Positions 55,085 through 64,000 of a DNA stretch of 64,000 bases are shown here, one piece after another (position 1 is the first letter of the stretch; the number at the start of each line of letters is the position of its first letter). The notes under the pieces are model-generated. The model was not told where the DNA came from. It ran no database searches and saw only the letters and a list, made by a program, of their open reading frames with translations. The stretch comes from Hyaloscypha bicolor E (lineage: Eukaryota > Ascomycota > Leotiomycetes > Helotiales > Hyaloscyphaceae). The stretch covers positions 434,001-498,000 of the forward strand of contig NW_020194518.1 of assembly GCF_002865645.1 (NCBI RefSeq), given 5' to 3'. The translations under genes and the position numbers were made by a program.

Positions 55085-55444
55085 ATGGCAAAAGCAACGC
55101 GTTCTGGAGTACATGTTCATATTGATGCCCTTCTCGATGCACCAATTGACAATGAGCAGCGCCGACGAAAAAGGGGTAGTAACGATAAGGTAGAATCCAA
55201 CTTAGTCAATACTGAGGCCCCGGTCGATGGGCCAGTGATGGATGACGAACAAGCTTGGGTATCTCCTGGCCTGACAATAGTTGTATGAAAAGTCTCTCCT
55301 ACTGAAAACTAACGATCTCTCAAGACCCAAGCGGGCGAAACTAGTAATCATCTTGAACTCGATAATATCGCATTTGCGATCCTCGTTGCCGCAATCTTAG
55401 TCGTATTCGTTGCAGCTCCGTTGTTGATACTCCTGAAGCGTTAG
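55085..55444 (+). CDS. Putative small tail-anchored membrane protein
   Basis: Exon 1 is 55085-55282 and exon 2 is 55325-55444, giving 105 residues. The 42-bp intron has donor GTATGA, branch ACTAACG and an AAG acceptor, the last being unusual. The first part is hydrophilic and charged (QRRRKRGSNDKVESN). Exon 2 ends in one hydrophobic segment of about 23 residues (from IAFAILVAAILVV to PLLILL) and a short LKR tail, the layout of a tail-anchored protein. Without splicing the frame stops after 67 codons and loses the membrane segment. No family is recognised. It overlaps a weak minus-strand relic. It may be a fragment of a larger gene. Confidence 0.38.
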
Positions 55445-55779
55445 CTGGATGGCCTCGGTTACATTAAGGCGCGGGTTCGGAAAATGGAATAGAAGCGATG
55501 GTGGCAGAGCTCTGTGGATGGCAGAAGGCTGGCTGTATAGCTTGTGAACGGTCTGGGTGGGACTCAGTGGAGATTGAAGAACTGGTGGCCACAGAGTTGA
55601 GGACTCGCGAAGCAAGCAGCCAATCAATCAATCAGAAAAGGTTCATCAGAATGTGGTCCATATCTGCTTCGCATAAGGTGAATCCCAGGGTATCATACAT
55701 CAACTCCTAGACGCCGAATGAGTACTCCAAAATATTGGCTGATTCTAAAGCAGCATAATCCCTGGATGAACCAACCTAA
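55445..55779. other. Intergenic region, nothing recognised
   Basis: Short region between the small membrane-protein frame and the 3' end of the 543-residue gene. Frames here are open by chance and have no domain. Confidence 0.5.
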
Positions 55780-57502
55780 TCAATCACCCCCATTGTTTTG
55801 TTCCACCCAGAGAAGCAGATTCCTTAATCTCTCCCCACTTGCTCTTAGCCACTCCCGGTCACTCTCTTCATCTTTGGCCCTCACCCCGCCGTCTTTTCTC
55901 CTCTTGTCCCCTTTACATTTACTCTCTCGTGCCAATATTCCCTTTTCAATCGCCGCATCCAGTGTAGGAGTGTGATAACATCTGCAAGATTTCAAAAATT
56001 GTCGAAATTGGCTTTCCACAAGTATGGAAACTTTCGCGTTATCAGCAACCGAAGAAGTGTTTGCCGGGAACGGGAGGAAGCATTTCTCTAGTACTTCTTG
56101 CGACAGGTCATCGTTTTCCCTATCTACAATGGAATCAGGCCGCGGTGCGCTGCCAGGAAGGAAGCGTAGGAGAAGAAACTGCGTCAGTGATACAAAAACA
56201 ATGATTGGTAACTGAGACGAGCTGGATGGCGAAAAGTAAAGGGAGAAGGCGGGAACGGGAAGAAGTTTGACACATTCGTAGATCATATCGTAAATTTCAA
56301 CACAGTCAGTGAGGCAATCGGGGAGAATGGCCGCGATGCGCGAAAACTGGAGAGTTCAGTAAGTCTTCAAATGATGCACATCAAACTTACAGTTGCAAGA
56401 AGGCGTTGGCGCAGCGCGATCGACTCTGTTCCTCCAAGCCATGGATCAGCGGCCAGGGTATTCTCAGCGTCTTGGAATGGCTCTGGAGTTTGGTCCGTTA
56501 ATTCGGAGGAATCCATTGCGGTCTCTGCATCGTCATCATCGTACGCGGCAAAGTGTTGCTTCCTAGGATCTTCCCTTTTCCGCTTCTGTCCACTCTGGAC
56601 CTTTAGCTCCTTGGTCTCGTTCGGGAAGACTTCTGGAAATTCTTTCAAGCTGCCGGGGCTTCCATCGGCAAAAGCAGACCGAACGACACGCTTCATTGAA
56701 CTTGATCGACCTTTGGCTTCTGACAGGTATTCAACCAACAAACATTTCCTTAACAAGGGCTTCTCTTCCTGCCCAATATTTTCATTGGCTCGGGCAAGCT
56801 CATCTTGCCTCTCTCGTTCCTTCCAGTCTGCATCCAAGACATCCAGCATAAAGTCAAGCCATACTTTCCAGTATTTCCACCTCTTGGGGTACTTTACACT
56901 GCAGTTGAGCGCCCATCCCACCACATGCCAGAAATCTTTGGCGCATCTTCGTAATCTGCCCTTATTTGCGATGACCCCTCGCGTTCGTTCTGACCTGTCT
57001 TCGGCATCTGAGCTACTAGAATCGCTGTCGTTCTCCAAGGTATTCCGATTTCGCCTTGAGGATCTGGTGGTGTTGATGGGAGAAAACGAGAACGCGTCTC
57101 CGAGCCTCGCGTTCAACGGGCCTAGTATTGATAATATGTTCCGGAGAAAGGTTATAGACCGCGAGGCAAGCTCAAGACGTTCATTTGGATGAGCTTGGTT
57201 CGTATGGCGGGGGTGGATCAGAAGTGCGCTGATGAGTTCGATGTGAAAGGGCTCAGGCGCAAAAGTCGGCTTTGCTAGTAATTGGGGATGAGACGCGCCC
57301 GAAGTGACAAGGCCAGATAGAAGGGTGAGAGCACCGATATCTAATTACCGTCAGTATAACGTTGGTAGATTGAGAGAGGCTCCCTACAGAGTTGCTCATC
57401 GAGGTATATGTGACAATGTTGTCGCATCTCGTCAGTTAGTTGAATTGCATCGCGATAGGGCAATTCCTGAGTCGGGGCTGCTTGTGTGGCGGGTTCAGAC
57501 AT
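55780..57502 (-). CDS. Conserved-looking fungal protein of unknown function, 543 aa
   Basis: Three exons read with good junctions: 57502-57388, 57340-56391 and 56346-55780. Intron 1 (47 bp) is GTAGGG...ACTGACGG...TTAG; intron 2 (44 bp) is GTAAGT...TTACTGAAC...CCAG. The protein starts MSEPATQAAPTQELPYRDAI. An N-terminal helical part follows (HIYLDEQLYIGALTLLSGL across junction 1), then a Ser/Asp-rich stretch (NDSDSSSSDAED) and a Trp-rich core (CAKDFWHVVGWALNC, then RWKYWKVWLDFMLDVL). A basic-acidic linker with QKRKREDPRK could be a nuclear signal. The C-terminal part is hydrophobic-helical and ends in charged residues. The helical repeats suggest a scaffold or repeat fold, but I recognise no named family and give no function. 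Confidence 0.75.
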
Positions 57503-59343
57503 GGTTCGTTGATGTGGAGTGCGAAGGAGGGAGGAGGAAATCTTGGGGTTGTGGACGTGCAAAGCGCGAGTTCACGTGACCGGCTCTTTACCTCCGGGCG
57601 GTGCCGAGACTTCCATCCTGAAGGGACAACCGCCTTCAAGTGGGAGCTTCATTGCTCTCATTCCGGCAATGAGTCTGATATTACAACAAATACCCCGGGA
57701 GCTGGGTTCTCCCCGAAGATCTTTCTACCTTGGCTCAGAAGTCTGGGACGCCGGCCAGGCAAGCCCAAGCCTCTTCCAGCCCCCGTCCCGAATGAACGAC
57801 CAAATCGGCGCAGAGTCTCAAGAGCCTTAGTTCCAGGTTGCGTGAAACAGGGTCTTCTTCATTCACGTATCGTCCTGGAGTCGTGTTTGGCCTTGCCCAG
57901 GCCACCCCTCGCCTCGCCTCGCCTCCTTACCGTTTTCTGGTCACATCTGGAAGCTGTGAAAGACCCGCAGGGCAGGAGAGAAAAAGCACCCCGATATACT
58001 TCTTGATCCACCGCACAAGGCGATGCAAGTCAACTCATTTCGACGACGGGATACTTTGGTAATTTTGACATACCGTCCTTCGTCTGGTGGCCGAGGTAGA
58101 TGTCATTGAGATGCGTGGCTTGCCAGCGGCTCGTTGCGCTCGCCTCTCGACCCGAGTCAAACGAGTATAAGCAGGCCGGCTGAAGCACCTTTTGTTCAAC
58201 CTGCTTCCTGCTGCTCCATATGCAATGCCGTTTCCCAGTTTAAGACAGGCATTTTACATGTTTGCCTCCCATCTCCTCTCACTTGTTGCGCTTATATTTT
58301 ACTCAGCATTGCAGCATGGACGTTAGATTTCCCTACGATTGTTGATCTCGGATACGTCGTTCAGCAGGCCACTATTAATGTGAAGATGATCGTTCTTCTC
58401 GGAATACGAAACCGTTGCTAGCCATCTTAGATCTCTGGAACGTGTCCTACGTTGTTGGCATTTTCGAATTTCGGCTTAGAAGCCCTTCCAAAGGGATCCC
58501 TTTCGCTTTGCGAATCCAATTCCTATATAAACTGTTAATCGCATCTTCAACGATAGCCATTGAATTTTTATCTGTCTCCAGGCCCCTCTAATTCGAGCCC
58601 TTGGATGCTCTGTCCACACCACTGATTACGTTCAAAGCTTCAGCTCTGACAGCCTACAACGTAGTGAACCCTACATCCCCCACAGGCATTTCAACCTCGT
58701 CCCAAATCCTCAACATCAACCTCCGCTTCTGCTGCTTCAAGGATCTCCCCACTAGCTGCAGACACTTCGGAAGATGGCGACCGGCAACTTTTAATCTCTA
58801 ACAAGTGTGGTTAAAAGGGGGGAAACCAAGCTCCAAAGGGAGACAACGATATGGATTTCGATTTTTGGAAGTGTTTATTCGCTGTACCTCTAACTCTCTA
58901 TGGTGGCGATGTTGTATATACTTTATTTAATGGTCATGAGTCGACAACACGGCTTTGGAGTGGTTTTTCTAGTGCTTCCTCGTCGGAGTCTTGCAAGGCC
59001 ATCGTCAATTTTGCAAAGTCGGAAATACCGAATGGGCGCGGTACCCCGGATTTCCTGCCTTACGATGGAGGGTCAGTGTTTAAAATGGATGTGACGACAT
59101 TGGGATCAATCTTGACCAATAGGGATGGTAATGTTCGGTACATCTATTGGCAAGCGGCGGCTTGGCTTTAACTAGGTTAAATCGAGGGGCTTGTATTTTG
59201 CACACTACTTCATTGAACATTAGGCTAGGGCTGTCGAGCTTCCATGCCGAATAATTATAATCGAACCGATGCTTAAACTTTCTTCCCACCCTCTTCCCCG
59301 TCGACGTCTTCCACCCAGAAGTGCCTGACGTTATGGGAAGAAA
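57503..59343. other. 1.8-kb intergenic region
   Basis: The promoter of the 543-residue gene lies at its left end, and the 3' flank of the glyoxalase-like gene at its right. Many short overlapping frames lack domains. The only candidate worth listing is at 58851-59171. Confidence 0.5.
58851..59171 (+). CDS. Hypothetical small ORF, 106 aa
   Basis: Single open frame starting MDFDFWKCLFAVPLTLYGGD, with a mildly hydrophobic N-terminus that could pass for a weak signal sequence, then polar sequence (KSEIPNGRGTPDFLPYDGG). The start context ACGATATGG is acceptable. No family match comes to mind, no intron is evident and no neighbour suggests a role. It could well be a chance frame. Confidence 0.28.
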   Translation: MDFDFWKCLFAVPLTLYGGDVVYTLFNGHESTTRLWSGFSSASSSESCKAIVNFAKSEIPNGRGTPDFLPYDGGSVFKMDVTTLGSILTNRDGNVRYIYWQAAAWL

Positions 59344-60219
59344 TCAGCACAAGTCCAAAAGCACTCCTCCGATTCCTCCGCCCGAGACATCTATTCTTTT
59401 TGGATACTTAGAAGCACCTGAGACTGCGGAAACACCAAGAATCAGGTCACCTAACATTGAGCCGCCTCTTCTCTCCATTTGCTCAAGCTGGGGCTCGTTT
59501 GGCGCCTTCAAATAAATCTTGGCCTTGTGCCCACCTTCAATCTCCTTCGCTCCTTGCACCTCGAAGATACCAAGCTTCTGTGAATCTTCTTCCGTTGCTA
59601 AGTTGGGCATATCCAGGATAGCAGAATACCCTTTCGCAAGAGCAGAGCTTTTGGAGGCCTGGATAAAGTTGCTCAAGCTCTTGACCCCAAGGGCGGAACT
59701 TGGATGCGTGACACTCTCCTCCGAAAAAGGCACCCGCAGAGAGCGGGGTGTGATGTCGTGGGTAAAGAATGGGAGCTCGCCTCTTTGGTAGCCAGTAGTG
59801 ACCACCGGAAATGTCACTTGCCACTTGATCTCCTGTTCATCGGGTCGCATCCTCGCCCCTGTCTGGGGTTCCTCATATGCCACTTCAATACTCCCATCTC
59901 CCCAATCCAGGCTCTTCAGCCGTTCCTCGAGCTCCGAAAAGTGAACGGTTGCATCGCCGTCAGAGTGTGCGAATGAAAAGTCGACGATTCCGAATTCTTT
60001 GTCCCACCAATGTCCTAGCCTTTTCTTGGGGTCATCATTGATGAAAGCGATCAATTCGATGTAGGTGCCGTCTCGAAAACAAATAAGCTTGTTCTCAGTC
60101 TTCCCATCACCATGTTTTCCACCAGGAGTAATTGTGAAGTTTTCAGTGAGCCAGGATGGAGGATTGACCAATGATGCGTAGGGAAGAAGGATTATTATGT
60201 GGTCAAGCGTTGGTGACAT
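59344..60219 (-). CDS. Glyoxalase-like domain (VOC superfamily) protein
   Basis: Intronless, 291 residues, starting MSPTLDHIIILLPYASLVNP. The opening LDHIIILLP is the first strand of a vicinal-oxygen-chelate fold, followed by FTITPGGKHGDGKTENKLI and a YIELIAF strand. This is the layout of the Glyoxalase_3 family, single-chain fungal proteins of uncertain substrate. His6 and Glu near 55 may be metal ligands by analogy. A second, weaker half covers about 130-285. The ending VSGGGIGGVLLDLC is Gly-rich. No signal peptide, so probably cytosolic. The family does not imply methylglyoxal activity. It runs in the same direction as the RasGAP gene upstream, 0.83 kb apart. Confidence 0.85.
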   Translation of the reverse strand: MSPTLDHIIILLPYASLVNPPSWLTENFTITPGGKHGDGKTENKLICFRDGTYIELIAFINDDPKKRLGHWWDKEFGIVDFSFAHSDGDATVHFSELEERLKSLDWGDGSIEVAYEEPQTGARMRPDEQEIKWQVTFPVVTTGYQRGELPFFTHDITPRSLRVPFSEESVTHPSSALGVKSLSNFIQASKSSALAKGYSAILDMPNLATEEDSQKLGIFEVQGAKEIEGGHKAKIYLKAPNEPQLEQMERRGGSMLGDLILGVSAVSGASKYPKRIDVSGGGIGGVLLDLC

Positions 60220-61047
60220 TGTTCAGGAGGTGGCTGAGAAAAGCAAGCTTGGTGTTGAGACTGGAGACGTATCCCTGGTAGTTAGCGATTTAGTGAACGA
60301 CTAACTGTTTCTTTGATCTCAAACATGAACCTGTTTGAAAAGGACGTGGGAGTGTTTGAGGTCAGTCAGCGACTGATTGACTCATCGATCATGTGGAAAG
60401 GTCCAAGGCGGGGTAGAGTACTTCACGTGACGGAGCTGTAGTGTACCTCGCTTATTTAGCCGAAGAAGATAGGGGTTGGGTTGCCCTGAAGAGTTGCGGT
60501 CATCAAAATAGTGATCCTTCGCAATCCAAGGAGGAGGAGAACGACCCGCGTCCTAGAAACCCAGAAGCTCTTCGGCACCTGCGTATGATAAACCTTTTTG
60601 TAAGATCGACGGAGGTGCCAAACTTCAATATCACTTCATTTCGGTGCATGAAGTCCCGCCGAAGGAATGTGTCTCCTGTCCATCCGATCTTTCACCTTTC
60701 TCTTCGGACCCCGGGCAGCTCTTATTAACAATTGACCTGCGGGTTCGAGACTAAATTTACCTTGCATCAACCGGCATGTTCAGCAATAAGAGAGCCGTTG
60801 ACTGTCGCCAATTCACCTGCAGAGTTTGATTTTACCAACTTCACTCCGTTGGATCTCGATTGATAAGAGACCTCAAATGACCAATAGACTGCCTTTTTAT
60901 CGGGAATTAACCAGTCTACAAACAGGGTATCATGTAATATTCAAATAATCGAAGTTCTCGCCTCGTTTTTCATCAATCATGCCTCGTCAAACATAGAAAT
61001 GTAAGTATGCAAAACCTTAATCTGCTTCACCAAGATCTCCATCTAAA
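60220..61047. other. Intergenic region, glyoxalase-like promoter and RasGAP 3' flank
   Basis: No gene recognised. A GGTTCGAGAC stretch near 60,742 recalls a tRNA T-loop, but there is no cloverleaf around it. The plus frame at 60441-60728 has no domain. Confidence 0.55.
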
Positions 61048-64000
61048 CTATGCAATGATAAGCTGTGTCTCATGTTAGCATGAGATTGGAAGCCATTGGG
61101 CTAGTCAACTTACTTCAATCAGTCTGTCTGTCAAGGCTGTACACTGTCTTTCATGCTCATTTGTTGTATGGAAACTGGATGAGCGCCACAGACCACCAAA
61201 CCCAATGCCGTCGAGCACATCCTCTAACATCTCGGCGGTATCTACGCCCCCAGAGAATTTTGGATTTGATGTCAGAGTTCTGAGCAATTGATGGGCGGCT
61301 TCAAGTGTGGCAGTGTTCTGGCATGAGACGAGAATATCGTCCAAAATGCGAACAACCGGCCCACAACTATTGGAATTTTTAGCATGTACTCCACATCGTG
61401 ATAAGAAAGCACTTACAGATGAAGGACGACTGTGGGACGTTTCATGGCAATCCTGTTGAGCCAAAGTAGGCCGTGTAGTTGAACTGTGTCTTCCAGATAA
61501 CGAAAGTCCACAATTCCAATGGCAGCATTGAGCAAGAGTTCTTTATCTTTCACCACTTGCAAGTCTATCATTTCCATAACATCCTCAGATGTTGCACCAC
61601 TCGGAGCAGACGTCCAACCAGCAAGCCAAAGATTCTCCTTGGCCTCATCAGGCGTCATTGCTCGGGACATTAAAAGTCCAAGGTAGGGCAGACAGCTCAT
61701 GTCTTTCGGGAATCTCATCTCTTGCAGAGCGTTGTAGCTAGTTATCTCAAGGAATGTTGACAATACTCGAATAGCCGTTCCCTTTGTGACAGAGTCTGTG
61801 AGGCCTTTTACCAACGAAGCACAAAGTGCAAAATGGAAATTCTCGATGTTGAAATGAATGCCGTAGATCTCGTCAAGCTGCAATGCAGCATCTTCAAGGG
61901 ACAACCTGCCCTGTAGCAATGTTGGAACCATTCGGCCACCCTTGAATTCGCCGGAGGTAGCAATGTTATTCAAGACCGCGTCAAGAAACAAGGCTGTACA
62001 ATTAAACAGCGCCAATGGGACCAGCCTAACGAGAGACAGGGCAAGCCAGAAGAGTTGCATCCCATATCGAGAAGCCGAAGGAAGTTTGTCCATCATTTTG
62101 GTCAGCGAGGTGACTATCGCTATGAGCATCTCGCTGTCGTTATCTTCCATAAATCTTCCAATGCTGTTTCTAAGAGCAACGAGAACCTGATACAGGAGAT
62201 CGTCATCTACATCTTCTCGTGCCAGGCAGCCCATGACAGTGAATGCACGGGGTTGGATAGCAGGATTACTTTGGAATGCAGTGCTGGCTACCAAGCTCAT
62301 CCATCTTGAGCGCCAGGCGTTGGACATATCGACCGACGCAGCGCCAAGGGTACTTATTTCAGAGAGAAGAACGGCAAGAGATTCTGTTGCCATCAACGTG
62401 GGTACACCAGAGTCTTGCAAAGTCGATGCAGGTACCACATCTCGACCAGGTATGTTGAAAAAGGATTCACTACGGGGTTCTGATATGGACAGGAGAAGGG
62501 TTTTAAGCCGTGCAAGCTTGTTCTCTTCCAAGGGGAACGTAGTGCATATCGCGTGAACTGTATTTACGAGCAAACGATTGACCATAAGTCTCACGTTCGT
62601 CGAGCCTGTGTTGGCCAGCATAGTGACAAGATGGAAGAGCTCTGGCAAGTACAGCTGGGATTGGACGCCGCTGTCAAATGAGTTTGAAAGGCACAAACGA
62701 AGCAGTACGCAAATTTCTGTCCAAACTGTGTTCTCTGGCAATTGCCTCGTAGGCCGTAACGAAGTCCGATTGAGGGATTTCCGGAGTCGGAAGAGCAGTT
62801 TGCCGCGAATGGTAATGGTGCCAAGAGAAGTAATGATGGACCCAAGGACCTCGGTTCGTTCATCATCGAGACCAAAGCCCAAAGCAGCTTTGACAGCTTC
62901 CTCCAAGAAGATGTCCGTGTAAATCTCATCTCTACTGATCGCGGGCCAGACGCACTGCTCAAGGGTGGTACCGAGGGCCACGTCCGAGATCGCGACATCG
63001 ATGAGTTTTCGGAATATGGCTGCAACTTTCTCTCTCGCCTTGTCACCGTCCGAGTCTGTCGGGATTAAACTTGTCCGGAGACCAGGCAGCCACGGGGCCA
63101 TATACGTTAGGCTCAAAGGTCGCTGGCCATATGGGAAGCTCTCCCAGCCCACAAAAAACTCGTTGAGAAAATCAGCTGTAAGTTGAGGCTCAGAGAGAGC
63201 AAGCTGCCTGCTGACGTTGACGATGAAGTGTGATGGGTTCAAAGGTACACACAGTTCTGCAGCCATTAGTATAAGGAAACGACCATTCAGGGATTCCTAC
63301 CTTTGGCACTTAGAAATTTTGAGTCTGCTGCGAATTTGAAGGCACGACAGAGGGCGCAAAGTAGATTGTAGGAAGCCAACCGAAGGACCCGGTCTGCACT
63401 GGCCATATTGGTCAAAGCAATGTTCAACAGGGTCCCCGGGACATCTTGGGGCCGAACAAGTCGTTCAAAAGACTTCAAGGTTCTCAGCTCTTTGCCATAT
63501 TTGGCCTTGGCTCCACGGATCGCTTGTAGGACGTCGGGTTTTCTTGGACTCGTAAAGTACATTACAATCTTTCCATTCTCTGTTCGAAGCCCAAAGGCTG
63601 AGTCATCTTCAGTTTGAATGGAAGTTGGCGCCTCGTCAACCTCTGAAAGGCGGAATATGTCGTTGACAGTGGCATGTAGCCTCAGACCGGGCACTACCTC
63701 CTGTTTCTTTGTCGTTGTAACTTGCACAAACTGGCTTCCAACCTTAATGACCACTTCAATCTTTCCTTTCGTCTTCGAGAGCCTAGTAATGGGCTGGAAA
63801 ACATATCGCGTGTCAGTGACAACGCTGATCGTCTCCTTCGGAAGGTGTAATTGACTGAGATGAAAATGTGCTTGGAGGTCTTGTAGACTACCAATCAAAT
63901 GATAGTCCACGTTCTTGGGATGGAAGGCGCTATTTTCGCTCTTAGCAGAAAGGCGTAAAATCCGACGGAAGCATTTCCTGAACATTAAATTAATATTCGC
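61048..64000 (-). CDS. NF1/IRA: Neurofibromin/IRA-type Ras GTPase-activating protein, C-terminal part (5' end outside window)
   Basis: Large cytosolic regulator that switches off Ras; the GAP domain lies beyond the right edge. Four exons are read: beyond 64000-63301, 63256-61417, 61366-61114 and 61062-61048, about 935 residues here. Introns are 44, 50 and 51 bp with GTAGGA/GTAAGT donors and ACTAATG or GCTAACA branch sites; phases agree at all junctions. The first piece is the PH-like half of the Sec14-PH module (IKVGSQFVQVTTTKKQEVVP, then LHATVNDIFRLSEVDEA). After junction one, LSAKELCVPLNPSHFIVNVS, then FLNEFFVGW and YMAPWLPGLRTSLI match the conserved start of the neurofibromin C-terminal domain. 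The rest is helical-repeat sequence. The end is called at RLIELIIA; a longer intron to 61018 would give another short tail. Confidence 0.92.

Noticed and set aside
60735..60760. tRNA T-loop-like GGTTCGAGAC
   Set aside because: No acceptor stem, D-arm or anticodon arm can be folded upstream.
61105..63854. Plus-strand ORFs opposite the RasGAP
   Set aside because: Shadows; the minus strand has continuous conserved sequence with matching intron phases.

Overview
The window is nuclear DNA of a filamentous ascomycete (Pezizomycotina; my guess is Leotiomycetes). The evidence is a fused five-domain AROM gene, a neurofibromin/IRA RasGAP tail, short GT-AG introns of 42-114 bp with CTRAY-type branch sites, and a block of retrotransposons destroyed by C-to-T change of the RIP (repeat-induced point mutation) kind. 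It has two compartments that meet sharply near 37.65 kb.

Bases 1 to about 37,650 are an extremely AT-rich isochore made of LTR retrotransposons nested in one another. I could fix four insertions to the base from their LTR pairs and 5-bp target-site duplications (TSDs). Copia-1 (1114-7493, minus, TSD ATATT) sits inside an older plus-strand copia-0 (1-1113 joined to 7499-10295). A small gag-only element (16017-17852, TSD AGAAG), gypsy-2 (19517-26527, minus, chromovirus, TSD ATTTC) and gypsy-3 (29532-37358, minus, chromovirus, TSD TCTAG) all sit inside one old plus-strand gypsy-1 (about 14.2-37.6 kb). Protein remnants read through in one frame with stops almost only at former Gln codons. Both chromoviruses carry coherent plus-strand reading frames, antisense to their pol, between chromodomain and 3' LTR. 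The block 10,296-14,190 stays unassigned.

Bases 37,651-39,163 are a transition zone with a C18 run, two CACGTG boxes and a near-perfect 450-bp palindrome that looks like a mariner-type MITE with TA target site. Then comes gene space: aro1 (39164-43973, plus), converging on a C2H2 zinc-finger regulator (45117-47285, minus); an NDUFAF2-type complex I assembly factor (50246-51014, plus); a decayed SNF2 helicase pseudogene (about 51.9-54.0 kb); a small possible tail-anchored protein (55085-55444); a three-exon gene for a 543-residue protein of unknown function (57502-55780, minus); a glyoxalase-like/VOC protein (60219-59344, minus); and the last four exons of a neurofibromin/IRA RasGAP (to 61048, minus, running off the right edge).

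The real genes are ordinary housekeeping and regulatory functions (aromatic amino acid synthesis, complex I assembly, Ras control) and do not form a cluster. The unusual material is in the transposon nest and its boundary. Intron and splice calls are from reading the sequence; none has transcript support here.
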